Shown one piece after another: positions 1 to 9,972 of a stretch of DNA of 64,000 bases. The notes beneath the pieces were generated by a model. The model was not told the DNA's origin, did not search any database, and saw only the letters and a list, made by a program, of their open reading frames with translations. Source of the DNA: Burkholderiales bacterium (GTDB lineage: Bacteria; Pseudomonadota; Gammaproteobacteria; Burkholderiales; Casimicrobiaceae); assembly GCA_016790165.1 (NCBI GenBank), contig JAEUPL010000020.1, positions 62,001 to 126,000 of the forward strand. The letters run 5' to 3'. Every line of letters begins with the position of its first letter. Position 1 is the stretch's first letter. A program made the position numbers and the translations under genes.

Positions 1-1
1 G

Positions 2-268
2 GCCGACGCGGTGCTGATCTACGTGCAGCAACTGCTCGCAGCGAGCCGTACCGGTGCGACGCGGCCGCTCTCGCCACGGGCGGGCCTCGCGTTGCTTCGT
101 GCCGCGCGCGCCGAAGCCTTGCAAAGCGGCCGCGATCACGTGCTGCCCGACGACGTCCAGCAGGTGTGGGCTGCAGTGGTCGGTCACCGGCTCGGGCAAA
201 GCCATGATTCGCTCGGCAAAGGCGCACAGTTGGCGCAAGCAGTGCTGACCACCGTGACGGCGCCTTAG
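2..268 (+). CDS. MoxR-family AAA+ ATPase, C-terminal fragment
   Basis: This is the last 88 residues of a gene that begins before the window; the reading frame is open at the left edge. The sequence matches the lid end of MoxR ATPases: a stretch beginning SPRAGLALLRAARA, then a phrase like DHVLPDDVQQVW, then VVGHRL. MoxR proteins are AAA+ chaperones thought to help maturation of other proteins. The DUF58 and transglutaminase genes follow in the same direction after 26 bp, which is the standard MoxR / DUF58 / transglutaminase operon. The Walker motifs lie outside the window, so the call rests on the C-terminus and the neighbours. Confidence 0.85.
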   Translation, partial: ADAVLIYVQQLLAASRTGATRPLSPRAGLALLRAARAEALQSGRDHVLPDDVQQVWAAVVGHRLGQSHDSLGKGAQLAQAVLTTVTAP

Positions 269-294
269 CCTCCGTCTGCGGCAACGCAACTACC

Positions 295-1353
295 GTGCGC
301 ACGCAATCAGCATCGGCAAGATTGGAGCCTCCGTCCGCGCGCGGCCTCCGCTCGCGCTGGCTGGCGTGGCGTCGTCGCGCGTTCGGCCTGGATGCGACCA
401 AGGCGGATCAGGTGGAGCTGGTGCAGCGACGAATCTACCTGTTGCCGACCGCGCGCGGCCTGTTTGTAATTCTCACTGCGGTGCTGTTGCTGTTGGTCGG
501 TGTGAACTATCAACTGTCGCTGGCGTACGTGGTTTCGTTTCTCCTCGCCGGGTTGATGCAGGCCGCGCTGCTGGCGAGCTATCGCAACCTTCAAGGACTC
601 GTCGTGCGCGCGGGGCGGTCGCCGCTGGTACGGCAAGGCGATCCGCTGACGTTCGTGTTGAGCGTGTCATCGCCGGAACGCGTGCGCTGCGGGCTGCGCT
701 TCGACGCCACGGTGACGGCGCCGACGCTGGGTAGTTCGCTCTCGCGTCACACGTCACCGCGCATCGCTGCCGGCGCAGATGCAGTCGCTGCCGTGCCGCT
801 GGAATTTGGCGGCCTGCGCCGTGGCATCGTTGCGCTCGGCCGCATCGCGGTCGAGAGCCGCGCACCGTATGGGCTCGTGCGTGCCTGGAGCTACGTGCAT
901 TTCGAATGGATTGGGCTCGTCGCACCGGTGCCCGAATCGCCGTCACCCGCGCTACCGTTGACTGCCAGCGACGACGATGTACACAGTGCGCCGGACCGTC
1001 ACGCCGCGCATGATCCGGACAGCTTGCGCGATTTTGTGGCCGGTGACTCGCTGAAGCGCGTCGCCTGGAAGCAGGTGGCGAAGTCCGGGCGCTGGTTCAC
1101 GCGCACGGGCGAGAGCGGTGCGGCACAGAATGTTGAGCTGAACTGGCAGGACACGACGATGTCGGACACCGATGCGCGGCTATCGCGCCTTGCCGCCTGG
1201 GTCGCGCGGGCTGACAACGAAGGATGCGCATTCTCGCTCTGGCTACCGAACGGCCAACTGGCAATGGCGGGTGGTGCCCAACAGGTGGCCGATGCGACGC
1301 GGTTGCTGGCCATGTACCCCACGTCGCCCGACGAGGCACGAGGGCTGCGATGA
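295..1353 (+). CDS. DUF58 domain protein
   Basis: A 352-residue protein with a GTG start. Two hydrophobic segments at about residues 50-95 should form a membrane hairpin near the N-terminus. The C-terminal half carries the DUF58 signature: a charged stretch reading GDSLKRVAWKQVAKSGR near residue 250, like the usual GDSLRRIHWKATAR pattern. DUF58 proteins are related to von Willebrand A folds and are almost always encoded next to MoxR, as here. The precise function is not known. The stop codon overlaps the start of the transglutaminase gene (ATGA), so the two are probably translationally coupled. Confidence 0.88.
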   Translation: MRTQSASARLEPPSARGLRSRWLAWRRRAFGLDATKADQVELVQRRIYLLPTARGLFVILTAVLLLLVGVNYQLSLAYVVSFLLAGLMQAALLASYRNLQGLVVRAGRSPLVRQGDPLTFVLSVSSPERVRCGLRFDATVTAPTLGSSLSRHTSPRIAAGADAVAAVPLEFGGLRRGIVALGRIAVESRAPYGLVRAWSYVHFEWIGLVAPVPESPSPALPLTASDDDVHSAPDRHAAHDPDSLRDFVAGDSLKRVAWKQVAKSGRWFTRTGESGAAQNVELNWQDTTMSDTDARLSRLAAWVARADNEGCAFSLWLPNGQLAMAGGAQQVADATRLLAMYPTSPDEARGLR

Positions 1354-3515
1354 ACGCCGCGCCCAACTCGACCGGCAAGCGAGCCATCGCAACGTGGATG
1401 ACCCGGGGGCGCGCGAGGCCGACGCGCACGGTGCCCGTGCCGATGGCCGAGCAGCCCGATGTGCGCGCCCGACGCTGGCTCACTTTCGCGCTGCTGCTAG
1501 CGCAGTTGGCGCATGTCGGCACACTCGACACGCGAATCACCGTGGTCGGCGGTGCGGCCTTGCTGCTTGCGACGTGCCTGCGGGCACCTCCGCGAGCCTT
1601 TCTCTGGCGCGCAATGCTGCTGGTGGCCACCGTGGGCGCGGGTGTGCTGGTTTTTGCGACGCACGGCAAACTGTTTTCGCGCGATGCCGGGATGGCCCTG
1701 CTCTTTCTGTTCGGGCCACTAAAACTCATGGAAGCCCGAACGACGCGCGACTTCATGGTCGTGTGGGCACTCGGGCTGATGCTGTACGTGACGAGCTTCT
1801 TCGACAACCTCGGCCTGCTGGCAGCGCTCTCGGTACCCGTAGTGATCATCGTGTACATCACCGCGATGCGGCTGTTCGAGGCACGCGCCGACGACCGCAC
1901 GCTCGACGTGCGCAGCAACACGCTGCTCGCGCATCTGCGTGGCGCGGCGGCGCACATCGTGCTCGGCATTCCGCTGGCAGCCATGCTCTTCATCCTGTTC
2001 CCGCGCGCCACGGCGCCGCTCTGGGGAATGCGTGATGTCGCTGCCGCGCGCACAGGTCTGTCGGAGGAAATGCGCCCGGGGCAGATCGCGCAGCTGATCA
2101 AGTCCACAGAAACCGCATTTCGGGTCGAATTTGATGGCCGACGCCCTCCGCAATCCGCCCTGTACTGGCGCGGTCCCGTACTGCGCGATTTCGACGGCGT
2201 GGCGTGGAGCATCGGTCCGGCGGCCATGCAGGCCGCTGTTGTCGCGTCGAGCGGCAACGGACCGGATGCCAACGAAGGCAAATTTATTGATATCACGCCG
2301 GAGGCCGTGGCGCGCGACGGAGTCGCCTACAGTGTCACGCTGGAGCGGCAGGACACACGGTGGTTGCCGCTGCTGGAATTGCCATTGGCGTATCCCACGG
2401 GCCCGGCGATTGACAACAACGTGTTTCTGACCGACGCGCAGCAGATCGGTCTCAAGCGAGTGGGCACCGCCGCGATGCAATTCCGCGCCAAATCGCTCCT
2501 GCGCGCGCAGTACGCCGCCGCACCGCCTGATGGGCAGAGCCCCGAATTGCGCACCGGGCGAGCGTCGGTCAACCCGCGAGCGCGCGCACTGGCCGCCGAA
2601 CTCGCCGCGCAGTACCCTGCTCCCGAAGCGCGCATCCGGGCACTGGTCACGCGCTTCAATCGCGAGCCATTCTTCTACACGCTGAACCCACCCCTGTATG
2701 GCGGTGAACGAGGCGGCACCGCTATCGACGAGTTTCTGTTCGACGGCAAACGGGGCTTCTGCGAGCACTTTGCCGGGGCCACGGCCTTCGTACTGCGCGC
2801 CGGGGGAATACCCGCCCGTGTCGTCACCGGATATCTTGGTGGCGAGTATCACCCCGCCGGTTACATGATCGTGCGCCAAAGCGACGCCCACGCCTGGGTT
2901 GAAACTTGGGTCGATGGCCATTGGTGGCGACTCGATCCCACCGCTGCCGTCGCACCGGACCGTGTTGAACGCGGCCTGCAGGACGCGCTGCCGGAAACCG
3001 AGCGATTGCTGGTCAGTGGCCGAGGATGGCTCGGGTCTATGGCGCTCGCGAATCTCTGGGATGCGGCGTCGTTCAGCTATACCAAGTGGGTGATTGGATT
3101 CGATCGCGACCGTCAGAAAGAATTGCTCAACGAGCTGGGCCTCTCCGGCCTCAATGCCTTCGCTGCGCTCGGCTGGATGCTGCTCGCGATCACCGGGAGC
3201 GGCGCACTGATGGGCGCGGCATGGTGGCTATGGCAGCGTCGGCAGGAGGCCACAGCTGACGATTCCCTGCGCGAATGGCGCCGATTGCGCCGGCGCCTCA
3301 ACGCCGCCGGGCTGGTCGTCGCTTCGCACGAAACCGTGAGTGCCGCGACGCAGCGGGCGGCACAACGATGGCCGACGCTCGCGAACGAGTTCACGCATTT
3401 TGCCCGGCATTACAACCAGCGGCGGTTTGCGCCAGCCTCTGCACAGGCAGAAACGACTGCCCCGCGACTCAGCAAGCTGCCGTTCGCGTGGCAGTTGCGA
3501 CGACGCCAGAGCTAG
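1350..3515 (+). CDS. Membrane transglutaminase-like protein (DUF3488 / transglutaminase core)
   Basis: A 721-residue protein if translation starts at the ATG that overlaps the DUF58 stop codon; an upstream in-frame start exists but lies inside the DUF58 gene. The N-terminal 190 residues hold several membrane helices (DUF3488 type). The periplasmic part contains a transglutaminase-like core with the expected triad: Cys471 in GFCEHF, His514 in SDAHAW and Asp529 in RLDPTA. One more membrane helix follows near residue 620, then a soluble tail. Proteins of this family accompany MoxR and DUF58; the fold suggests peptide-bond or amide chemistry in the periplasm, but the substrate is unknown. Confidence 0.9.
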   Translation: MNAAPNSTGKRAIATWMTRGRARPTRTVPVPMAEQPDVRARRWLTFALLLAQLAHVGTLDTRITVVGGAALLLATCLRAPPRAFLWRAMLLVATVGAGVLVFATHGKLFSRDAGMALLFLFGPLKLMEARTTRDFMVVWALGLMLYVTSFFDNLGLLAALSVPVVIIVYITAMRLFEARADDRTLDVRSNTLLAHLRGAAAHIVLGIPLAAMLFILFPRATAPLWGMRDVAAARTGLSEEMRPGQIAQLIKSTETAFRVEFDGRRPPQSALYWRGPVLRDFDGVAWSIGPAAMQAAVVASSGNGPDANEGKFIDITPEAVARDGVAYSVTLERQDTRWLPLLELPLAYPTGPAIDNNVFLTDAQQIGLKRVGTAAMQFRAKSLLRAQYAAAPPDGQSPELRTGRASVNPRARALAAELAAQYPAPEARIRALVTRFNREPFFYTLNPPLYGGERGGTAIDEFLFDGKRGFCEHFAGATAFVLRAGGIPARVVTGYLGGEYHPAGYMIVRQSDAHAWVETWVDGHWWRLDPTAAVAPDRVERGLQDALPETERLLVSGRGWLGSMALANLWDAASFSYTKWVIGFDRDRQKELLNELGLSGLNAFAALGWMLLAITGSGALMGAAWWLWQRRQEATADDSLREWRRLRRRLNAAGLVVASHETVSAATQRAAQRWPTLANEFTHFARHYNQRRFAPASAQAETTAPRLSKLPFAWQLRRRQS

Positions 3516-3644
3516 GGGGAAACGCGGCAGTGCTGGTGCGCCCTTCGCTCGGAACGCCTGTTGGCTGACTCATGCAATCGAAGACCAGCGAATTGCTCGT
3601 TGCTCCCGACCGACTTGCTGGCAGCCGGATGAAACTTCCGCGTA

Positions 3645-5549
3645 TTAATAGGTCATCGCACAACGCGAGTTAACGTAGCCACGAATGGCAGTTGCGGTGT
3701 TGTAGGGCGCGTCCGCAGGCACCGTGATGCCGCCAAGCAGGGCCGAATCGGGCACACCCAGCATGAGACGAACCAGTATCAGGCCATCGACAAGTGCCGT
3801 GGGTGATGGTGTGGCGCGACCCACGACGTCGTAATTGTTGGCGCTGAGATAGGCTTCGATCAGCGTCGGTGTGTTCCTCACACCTGAAAGCGTGAGCCCC
3901 GACGTCAGCGCGGTACCGCGCAATCCCATCAAGTAGCGCGCGAGAAGCACGCCGTCACCTGTGCTCTCACCGGCGACGCCGTTGACGTCGATGTCGAGAC
4001 AAGTGTTTGCAGGCGTCGCTCCCGATTCGAACGCCCCCATGTCCGGCCCTGCTCCGACGACGCGCGCGTAACCCGCGCCACGTTGATCCGTGGGCGCGTT
4101 GAGCAGGTTGCTACCCGTATCGATCGCCGGGCTGCCCGCCAGGAGGGCGTGCGTCCGGGTGGGACCGCCGTTGCTGGCAAGCGGCGCGAGCTGCGCCGAG
4201 CTGCCCAACACATTGGCGCTGCCGTTGATCGTGATCGCCGGGTTATAGGCTTGAATCAGACTGTTGTTTACCGTAATTGGCAATACGGCAGCGCCAGTGA
4301 CGGCGAAATTCAAGTCCTGCACGTTGCCGGTCGGCGCGGTGTTGGCTGCGAGAATGCTGCTCTCGATGAGGACCTGATTGGGCAAGTTGTTCGTGGTTGG
4401 CGCCCCCGAGACGGCACCGTTTTCAAGACGCAGCCCGCCGCTGCCTGTGCCTGCGCCGAGCGCGCCATTGGCTGCTACGGTGGTATTGCTAAGCGCAGCG
4501 AGCACGTTGCCATAGAGGCTGATCCCGCCGCCGGACGTCCGCGCCGTGTTACCGGATACGGTGCTCTCGTAGAGGGCGATCGCCCCCTGTCCACCGCCCG
4601 TTTGCGCGAAGGGAGAGTCGTTGGAAACGAGAGCGCCGCCGCCGTATTCCGCTGCGTTGCTGGAAATCTCGCTGCGAATCAAAATCGTCCTGGCAGCCAC
4701 AGGCATGCCATCGAACCAGGACGACACGATACCGCCGCCATTTCGCGTCAAGGCAGTGTTACCTGAAATCACGGAATCGGTGATGGTGACGGTCCCTGGC
4801 ATGTACGTGGCCAGGCCGCCCCCGAATCGCTCCGCAGTGTTGTTCACGATTCGCACGCGCGTGATCGTCGCTGAGACCGTACCGCTGGTGGGAAACGTCG
4901 CGTCGAGCGACAGCATCAACCCGCCCGCATTCACCAAACTCGCCGCGCCAGGACACACGGCGGTGTTGTTACTAATCACTGAATCGCTGATGGCAAAGGT
5001 CTGCCCGTTGAGGGTCGGAAACCATCCGATGCCACCCGCGTTTCGCGCCGACGTGTTGCCATCGACCTCGAGGTGACTCAGCGCAACCGACTCGAGCGCA
5101 ACAATCGCGCCGCCACTGGTTCCAGATGCAGCGGGACACGTTCCTGCTGGATTGCCCGCGGACGCGTTACCCGCGGTCAGACGCATTCCGCTCAGCGCAA
5201 CCGGCGAATCGGATGCCGAGCTGCCGTCGTTGATTGCAAAGATTCGACTGCCGTTGTTGCCAGAAATCGTGAGTTGCGCGGGGCCGGGGCCAGTGATGGA
5301 CAGCGACTTTCCAATCGCAATGTGCCCCGTAGTCAGCGTGATGGTCCCGGTCACTGCGAAATTGATGGTGTCGCCCGCCGCCGCCGCGGCGACCGCAGCG
5401 CGCAAGGAACCGACGCCGGAATCAGCCGTATTGGTCACGGTGATCGTAGCGGCGCTCGCGTTCGCAGCACACATCAAGAGTGAAATGAGGCTGGAGGTCA
5501 GCTGCGCGCACGTCAACGGCGCGCGGTTGCAGCGTAGCTGGTTTCGCAT
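3645..5549 (-). CDS. Secreted parallel beta-helix protein with dockerin-like C-terminus
   Basis: A 634-residue protein. I prefer the ATG at 5549, which has a GGGGA stretch upstream, over a TTG 24 bp earlier. A signal peptide is clear, with probable cleavage after ANASA. The body has many repeats with NTA and GGG phrases typical of right-handed beta-helix proteins (CSLREA / choice-of-anchor Q type, with the phrase GGPTRTHALLAGSPAIDTG). The last 120 residues carry two dockerin-like segments, each with an Asp-rich loop and a phrase like DGVLLARYLMGLRG or DGLILVRLMLG. It is probably exported and may bind Ca2+. It is convergent with the transglutaminase gene and has no clear operon partner. Confidence 0.8.
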   Translation of the reverse strand: MRNQLRCNRAPLTCAQLTSSLISLLMCAANASAATITVTNTADSGVGSLRAAVAAAAAGDTINFAVTGTITLTTGHIAIGKSLSITGPGPAQLTISGNNGSRIFAINDGSSASDSPVALSGMRLTAGNASAGNPAGTCPAASGTSGGAIVALESVALSHLEVDGNTSARNAGGIGWFPTLNGQTFAISDSVISNNTAVCPGAASLVNAGGLMLSLDATFPTSGTVSATITRVRIVNNTAERFGGGLATYMPGTVTITDSVISGNTALTRNGGGIVSSWFDGMPVAARTILIRSEISSNAAEYGGGALVSNDSPFAQTGGGQGAIALYESTVSGNTARTSGGGISLYGNVLAALSNTTVAANGALGAGTGSGGLRLENGAVSGAPTTNNLPNQVLIESSILAANTAPTGNVQDLNFAVTGAAVLPITVNNSLIQAYNPAITINGSANVLGSSAQLAPLASNGGPTRTHALLAGSPAIDTGSNLLNAPTDQRGAGYARVVGAGPDMGAFESGATPANTCLDIDVNGVAGESTGDGVLLARYLMGLRGTALTSGLTLSGVRNTPTLIEAYLSANNYDVVGRATPSPTALVDGLILVRLMLGVPDSALLGGITVPADAPYNTATAIRGYVNSRCAMTY

Positions 5550-5690
5550 GAGCGGATCGTCCCCGGTTCGCAATGGTTTCTTGTCTTCGTTGCACTCGCC
5601 AATGCTCGAGTACAGGGGCCCGATTGTACGTGTCTGCGCTGGCGTCCTTCGACGGTCGGAGCGCGCTGTCGCGCCCCGCCGCCTCGCGCA

Positions 5691-8399
5691 TCAATCCAGT
5701 CGCCGTAGCGCGATGCGCTCACCGGGATCGTCGGGGTTGGGTTGAATTTCGAAACCCAGACCCTGACAGAACTTGAGCATGCGTGGATTTTCGCGAAGCA
5801 CGATGCCTTCGATCTCGGTGTAGCCGCGTTCGCGTGCTGCATCAAATAGACGCGTCATCAGCGTTTTGGCCAACCCGGTGCCGTGCATGTTCTCTCCGAC
5901 CACGATGGCGAATTCGCAGCGCTCGGGAATCGTTGTTGGCGTGATGCGGGCGACACCGACAAAGTGCTGGGTTTGCCCTTCACTGACCACGCCGACCAGC
6001 GCCAGCTCACGGCCATAGTCGATCTGCGTGAAGCGCTCAATCATCGCCTGTGACAGTTCGCGCACCGGCATCATGAAGCGGAAATAGAGCGTCTCCGGCG
6101 ACAGCTTGGCAATGAACTCCCGCTCCCGCTCGGCGTCCTCCGGCTGAATCGGGCGAATTTGCACGCTGCGGCCATCCTTTAGGGTGACCGTTTCCTCAAG
6201 CTCGCGCGGATAGGGGTACACCGCGAGGTGGCTGTAGCGGCCGGCCCGGCGCAGCGCCTGCACGCGGTCGCGCGGGCGCAGCACCACACGCGCATCGACG
6301 GCTACGGCGCCGCGCTCGTAGGCAACTACCGGGTTCAAGTCGCAGGCGGCAATCTCGGGGCACATACAGGCCAGCGTCGAGAATCGCAGCATGAGTTTGG
6401 TCAGCGCATCGCGGTTGATCGCAGGCACGTTGCCATAGGCCTCCAGCATGCGCGCCACGCGCGTGCGCTGGATCAGATTGGCGATCAGCACGTCGTTCAA
6501 CGGCGGCAACTCGAATGCGACGTCGTCGATGCGCTCCACCGCGATGCCACCCGCGCCAAAGCCAATCACGGCTCCGAACGTGGGGTCATTCGCGAGCCCG
6601 ACATAGAGTTCGCGCTGCCCGCGCTGGCGCACATACGGTTGCACCGACAAACCGATCACGCGCGCATCGGGCGCGTGGTGTGCGACGTCGGTAAAAATTT
6701 TTGTCGCAGCACGACGCACAGCCTCGGCGTCGCGCAAATCCAGCTGCACGCCACCCACTTCAGTCTTGTGCGCGACGTCGGGCGAGACCACCTTCAACAC
6801 CACGGGATAGCCGAATGACTCCGCAAGCGACGCGGCTTCGACGGGCGTACGCGCAATGCCGACTTCGGTCATCGCGATACCAAACGCGCTCAACAACCGC
6901 CGCGCCTCATGCGCGTATAGTTGCGTCCGTCCATCACCCCACACCTGCTCAAACACGGCTCGCGCATCGTCGATGTGCGGCTCAAAACCGTCGACGCTTT
7001 GCTCCGGGATTTGCCTCAGCAACGACTGGTTGCGTTGAAAGGTTTCCAGGAAACCAACGGCATCGACCGCGTTCTCGGCACTGAGGAATTGCGGAATACG
7101 CGCGTGATCCAGCTTGCCACGCGCGGAGAGCACGCTCCCGCCCCCGCCCATCACCGCAAGCACCGTTTTGCGGTACTGCTTGGCAACGGCGACGATCTCA
7201 TCGGCCACCGCATCGGCGCTAACAATCGATTGCGGAGAAAACAGCACCAGACACACGTCCACGCCGTCATCGGCGAGCACGGCATTCATCGCGACGCGAT
7301 AGCGTTCTGCTGTGGCGTCGCCAGCGATATCCACAGGATTGCCGATGGCGGCGTAGCGCGGCAACGCAGCGGCCAACGCTGCCGTCGTATCGTCGGACAG
7401 GGTGGCCATGGACAGCCCGCGTGCATGCACGGCGTCGGCGGCCACCAGGCCAGGGCCTCGACCATTGGTGATCGCAGCGACACGCTGCCGCGCGCGGGAG
7501 CGATCGCCAGTGAGCAGACGCGCTGCTGCCACCATTTGCATCGCAGTGTCCACGCGGACGGCGCCAGCACGGGCAATGGCGGCGTCAAACACGCGGTCGT
7601 GCCGCGCCAGTGCAGTGGCATGCGTCCCGTCCGGCGTTCGATGCAGATCAGCGCGGTCGGCCTTGAGCGCAACGACCGGTTTCATGCGCGAAATCTGACG
7701 CACGCCCGACATGAATTCCGGTGCGTCCTTCACTTCCTCGATGTAGAGAAGCACATCTGAGGTCTGGGCATCAAACGAGAAGTAATCCAGCAGCTCACCA
7801 AAGTCGAGGTCGAGCGATGCGCCCAGCGACAGCAAGCTGGAAAAGCCGATGGAGGAACCAGCCACGTAGTCGCGCAGGATGGATAACCACGCACCGGACT
7901 GCGAGAGCACGGCCAGCGATCCCGCCGATGGCATGGTGTCTACATCCGTCATCGCCGAGGCATCCAGCGCAATGCGCGGGCGCAGCAGACCGCGGGCATA
8001 GGGGCCCACCAGACGCACGCGCGCACGCCGCGCGGCATCGGCCAGCTTCTCCGTGGCGGCCAGATCCTCGCCGGAGTCGCCAGCGCCGAAGCCGTGCGAG
8101 AGCATCAGTGCGTAGTTGCAACCACTCGCCCCGCAATCACGCAGAATCGCTTCGCACGCGGCCGCAGGCGCCGCAATCAACGCGAGGTCCACGCGTTCCG
8201 GCAAGTCGGTCATGCGGGCATAACAACGCTCGCCCGAGACGTCTTTGTGTTTGGGATTGACGGGATACGCGCGTCCAGCATACGGATGCGCGCGCAACCG
8301 GTGCCACACGGCGCGGCCGAGGCTACCGTCGCGGTCCGACGCGCCGACGACGGCGATCGATTGTGGTTCGAAGAGTTTCTTGAGTTTGTGTTGTGCCAT
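5691..8399 (-). CDS. pat: Pat-type protein acetyltransferase (acyl-CoA synthetase-like + GNAT fusion)
   Basis: A 902-residue fusion. Residues 1-690 are an NDP-forming acyl-CoA synthetase module: CoA-binding domain with the phrase IAVVGASDRDGSLG near residue 15, ligase domains, and an ATP-grasp domain from about 490. His260 in the GTHATALARHD region aligns with the phospho-histidine loop of the ADP-forming synthetases. Residues 735-902 are a GNAT acetyltransferase with an acetyl-CoA loop reading HGTGLAKTLM. This matches Salmonella Pat / E. coli PatZ, which acetylates and inactivates acetyl-CoA synthetase and other enzymes. It is the last of a run of minus-strand genes, 128 bp after dgoK. Confidence 0.88.
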   Translation of the reverse strand: MAQHKLKKLFEPQSIAVVGASDRDGSLGRAVWHRLRAHPYAGRAYPVNPKHKDVSGERCYARMTDLPERVDLALIAAPAAACEAILRDCGASGCNYALMLSHGFGAGDSGEDLAATEKLADAARRARVRLVGPYARGLLRPRIALDASAMTDVDTMPSAGSLAVLSQSGAWLSILRDYVAGSSIGFSSLLSLGASLDLDFGELLDYFSFDAQTSDVLLYIEEVKDAPEFMSGVRQISRMKPVVALKADRADLHRTPDGTHATALARHDRVFDAAIARAGAVRVDTAMQMVAAARLLTGDRSRARQRVAAITNGRGPGLVAADAVHARGLSMATLSDDTTAALAAALPRYAAIGNPVDIAGDATAERYRVAMNAVLADDGVDVCLVLFSPQSIVSADAVADEIVAVAKQYRKTVLAVMGGGGSVLSARGKLDHARIPQFLSAENAVDAVGFLETFQRNQSLLRQIPEQSVDGFEPHIDDARAVFEQVWGDGRTQLYAHEARRLLSAFGIAMTEVGIARTPVEAASLAESFGYPVVLKVVSPDVAHKTEVGGVQLDLRDAEAVRRAATKIFTDVAHHAPDARVIGLSVQPYVRQRGQRELYVGLANDPTFGAVIGFGAGGIAVERIDDVAFELPPLNDVLIANLIQRTRVARMLEAYGNVPAINRDALTKLMLRFSTLACMCPEIAACDLNPVVAYERGAVAVDARVVLRPRDRVQALRRAGRYSHLAVYPYPRELEETVTLKDGRSVQIRPIQPEDAEREREFIAKLSPETLYFRFMMPVRELSQAMIERFTQIDYGRELALVGVVSEGQTQHFVGVARITPTTIPERCEFAIVVGENMHGTGLAKTLMTRLFDAARERGYTEIEGIVLRENPRMLKFCQGLGFEIQPNPDDPGERIALRRLD

Positions 8400-8527
8400 T
8401 GCAGATCTGAATGGCCGCGCGCGCCCGGATCAGGCGACGAAGCCTCGACAGCAGGCATTGGATACTGCCCGCGCCACGGCTGGCCCCCTTGCCGCTGATT
8501 CTATGACGCAATCGTGGAGTAAATACG

Positions 8528-9472
8528 TCACGAATGCGTCAGCCTGCGTCCGATTTGCCAGAGCCCGCGCGCCGCCAGGGGGTCGGCGTCAAGCACGGTG
8601 CATGGCAGCCCAAATGCGTGCGCCGTCGCCTCATACCAGGGCGCGAGCGTGGCACCGCTGATGAGGGTGATGGACTGGCACCGCGGATAGGCGGTAAGTG
8701 CCGCCACGAACTCTGAGCCCAGCAACCAACCGCCGAGCATCGTGCTGACCGCGGCTGGCGAAGCCACACCGGTCACCACCGACGCGCGCAACACAAACAG
8801 CTCGTGCAGCCAGCCTTGCCGTGCGTCGCGCGCCAGCGCGATGCCACGTGCGAACGCTGCACGATCGGCGAGATCAGGCGCCACGCGCTGTTGCGTTGTT
8901 GCATCGAACAGCGATTGGCCCACCGCGCCATGGGCCCGGATCAGCGCATTCATTTCCCCCGTGCAGAACGTGCTGAACCGCTCAATCCCGCCATCGCGCA
9001 ACTGCACCCACTTGCTGTGCGTGCCCGGCAACACCACGACACCAGTGTCGATGTCAGCACCCAGCAGCAAGGTTTCTTCGCCGCGCATCACGTCGGGTTC
9101 CGCGCTCGCCATGCCGGGCACGATATGCAACGTCGGCCCCAGTGCCGTGGCGACACGCAGCGTGGCCGCAGCCAGCGCGGGGGCTCGGGTGGCCGCGCTG
9201 CCGCAAGGCACATACGCCGCCTCACGCCAGCCCGCACGGGCGCCCACCATCCCGCAGGCCAGGAGTGGCGCCCTGGGTGCCGCCCGCACCCAGTCACCAG
9301 CAATCGCCTCGAGCGCGGCGTTGAACTGCGCCTCGCCGCTCAGCGTCAGTGCACCCGCCTCGGACCGGCGAACCGCGAGCACGTTGCCGGCCGCGTCGAG
9401 CGCGAATGCGCGCAGATGCGTGCTGCCCCAGTCAAGGCCAATCAGTGCGATGGCGTCAGCGGAGGATGGCAT
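8528..9472 (-). CDS. dgoK: 2-dehydro-3-deoxygalactonokinase
   Basis: A 314-residue protein of the DgoK family. The N-terminus has the phosphate-binding loop IGLDWGSTHLRAFALD, followed by a Met-Val-Gly phrase (CGMVGARAGW) and the PGTHSKWV motif near the middle. These are typical of KDGal kinase, which phosphorylates 2-keto-3-deoxygalactonate in galactonate breakdown. The usual partner, an aldolase gene (dgoA), is not next to it; the neighbours are moaE upstream and pat downstream. It may be a remnant or work with an aldolase encoded elsewhere. Confidence 0.87.
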   Translation of the reverse strand: MPSSADAIALIGLDWGSTHLRAFALDAAGNVLAVRRSEAGALTLSGEAQFNAALEAIAGDWVRAAPRAPLLACGMVGARAGWREAAYVPCGSAATRAPALAAATLRVATALGPTLHIVPGMASAEPDVMRGEETLLLGADIDTGVVVLPGTHSKWVQLRDGGIERFSTFCTGEMNALIRAHGAVGQSLFDATTQQRVAPDLADRAAFARGIALARDARQGWLHELFVLRASVVTGVASPAAVSTMLGGWLLGSEFVAALTAYPRCQSITLISGATLAPWYEATAHAFGLPCTVLDADPLAARGLWQIGRRLTHS

Positions 9473-9501
9473 TGCGTCGCGCCGAGCCCGACCCCGCGCA
9501 C

Positions 9502-9972
9502 TCAGCGGGCTGCACCGGCGTCCCAGCGCGCGGCGGCCGCATCGTCGCTCACGCGCGCATCGACCCAGCGCTCGCCCTCGGGCGTGGACTCGCGCTTCCA
9601 GAACGGCGCGCGGGTTTTCAGATAGTCCATGATGAATTCGCAGGCCGCGAGCGCTTCGCCGCGGTGCGCACTGGTCACCGCCACCAGCACAATCTGGTCG
9701 AGCGGCTTCAGTTCACCCACGCGATGGATGATCAGCGTGTCGAATATGTCCCAGCGGGCCTTTGCCTCGGCGGCGATCTTTTCCAGTTCGCGCTCGGTCA
9801 TGCCCGGATAGTGCTCGAGAAACATGCCGCCCACGCGGTCGCCCTCATTCATGTCACGCACGCAGCCAATGAAGCTCGCCACCGCGCCCACCGCCGGGTT
9901 GCCCGAGCGCAGCGCGGCGAGCTCGGCGCCGACGTCGAAGTCGGCCGTTTGTACGCGCACCGCCACGTTCAC
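9502..9972 (-). CDS. moaE: Molybdopterin synthase catalytic subunit MoaE
   Basis: A 156-residue protein that starts with GTG overlapping the moaD stop codon (GTGA). The catalytic region reads LKTRAPFWKRE, placing lysines at 119 and 126, the same positions as in E. coli MoaE; the phrase SAHRGEALAACEFIMDYL before it is also conserved. MoaE, with thiocarboxylated MoaD, converts cyclic pyranopterin monophosphate to molybdopterin in the cytoplasm. The overlap with moaD fits a 1:1 complex. Confidence 0.95.
   Translation of the reverse strand: MNVAVRVQTADFDVGAELAALRSGNPAVGAVASFIGCVRDMNEGDRVGGMFLEHYPGMTERELEKIAAEAKARWDIFDTLIIHRVGELKPLDQIVLVAVTSAHRGEALAACEFIMDYLKTRAPFWKRESTPEGERWVDARVSDDAAAARWDAGAAR

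Noticed and set aside
1097..2296. 399-codon minus-strand frame opposite DUF58 and transglutaminase
   Set aside because: Ser/Arg/Ala-rich shadow frame over two recognised genes.
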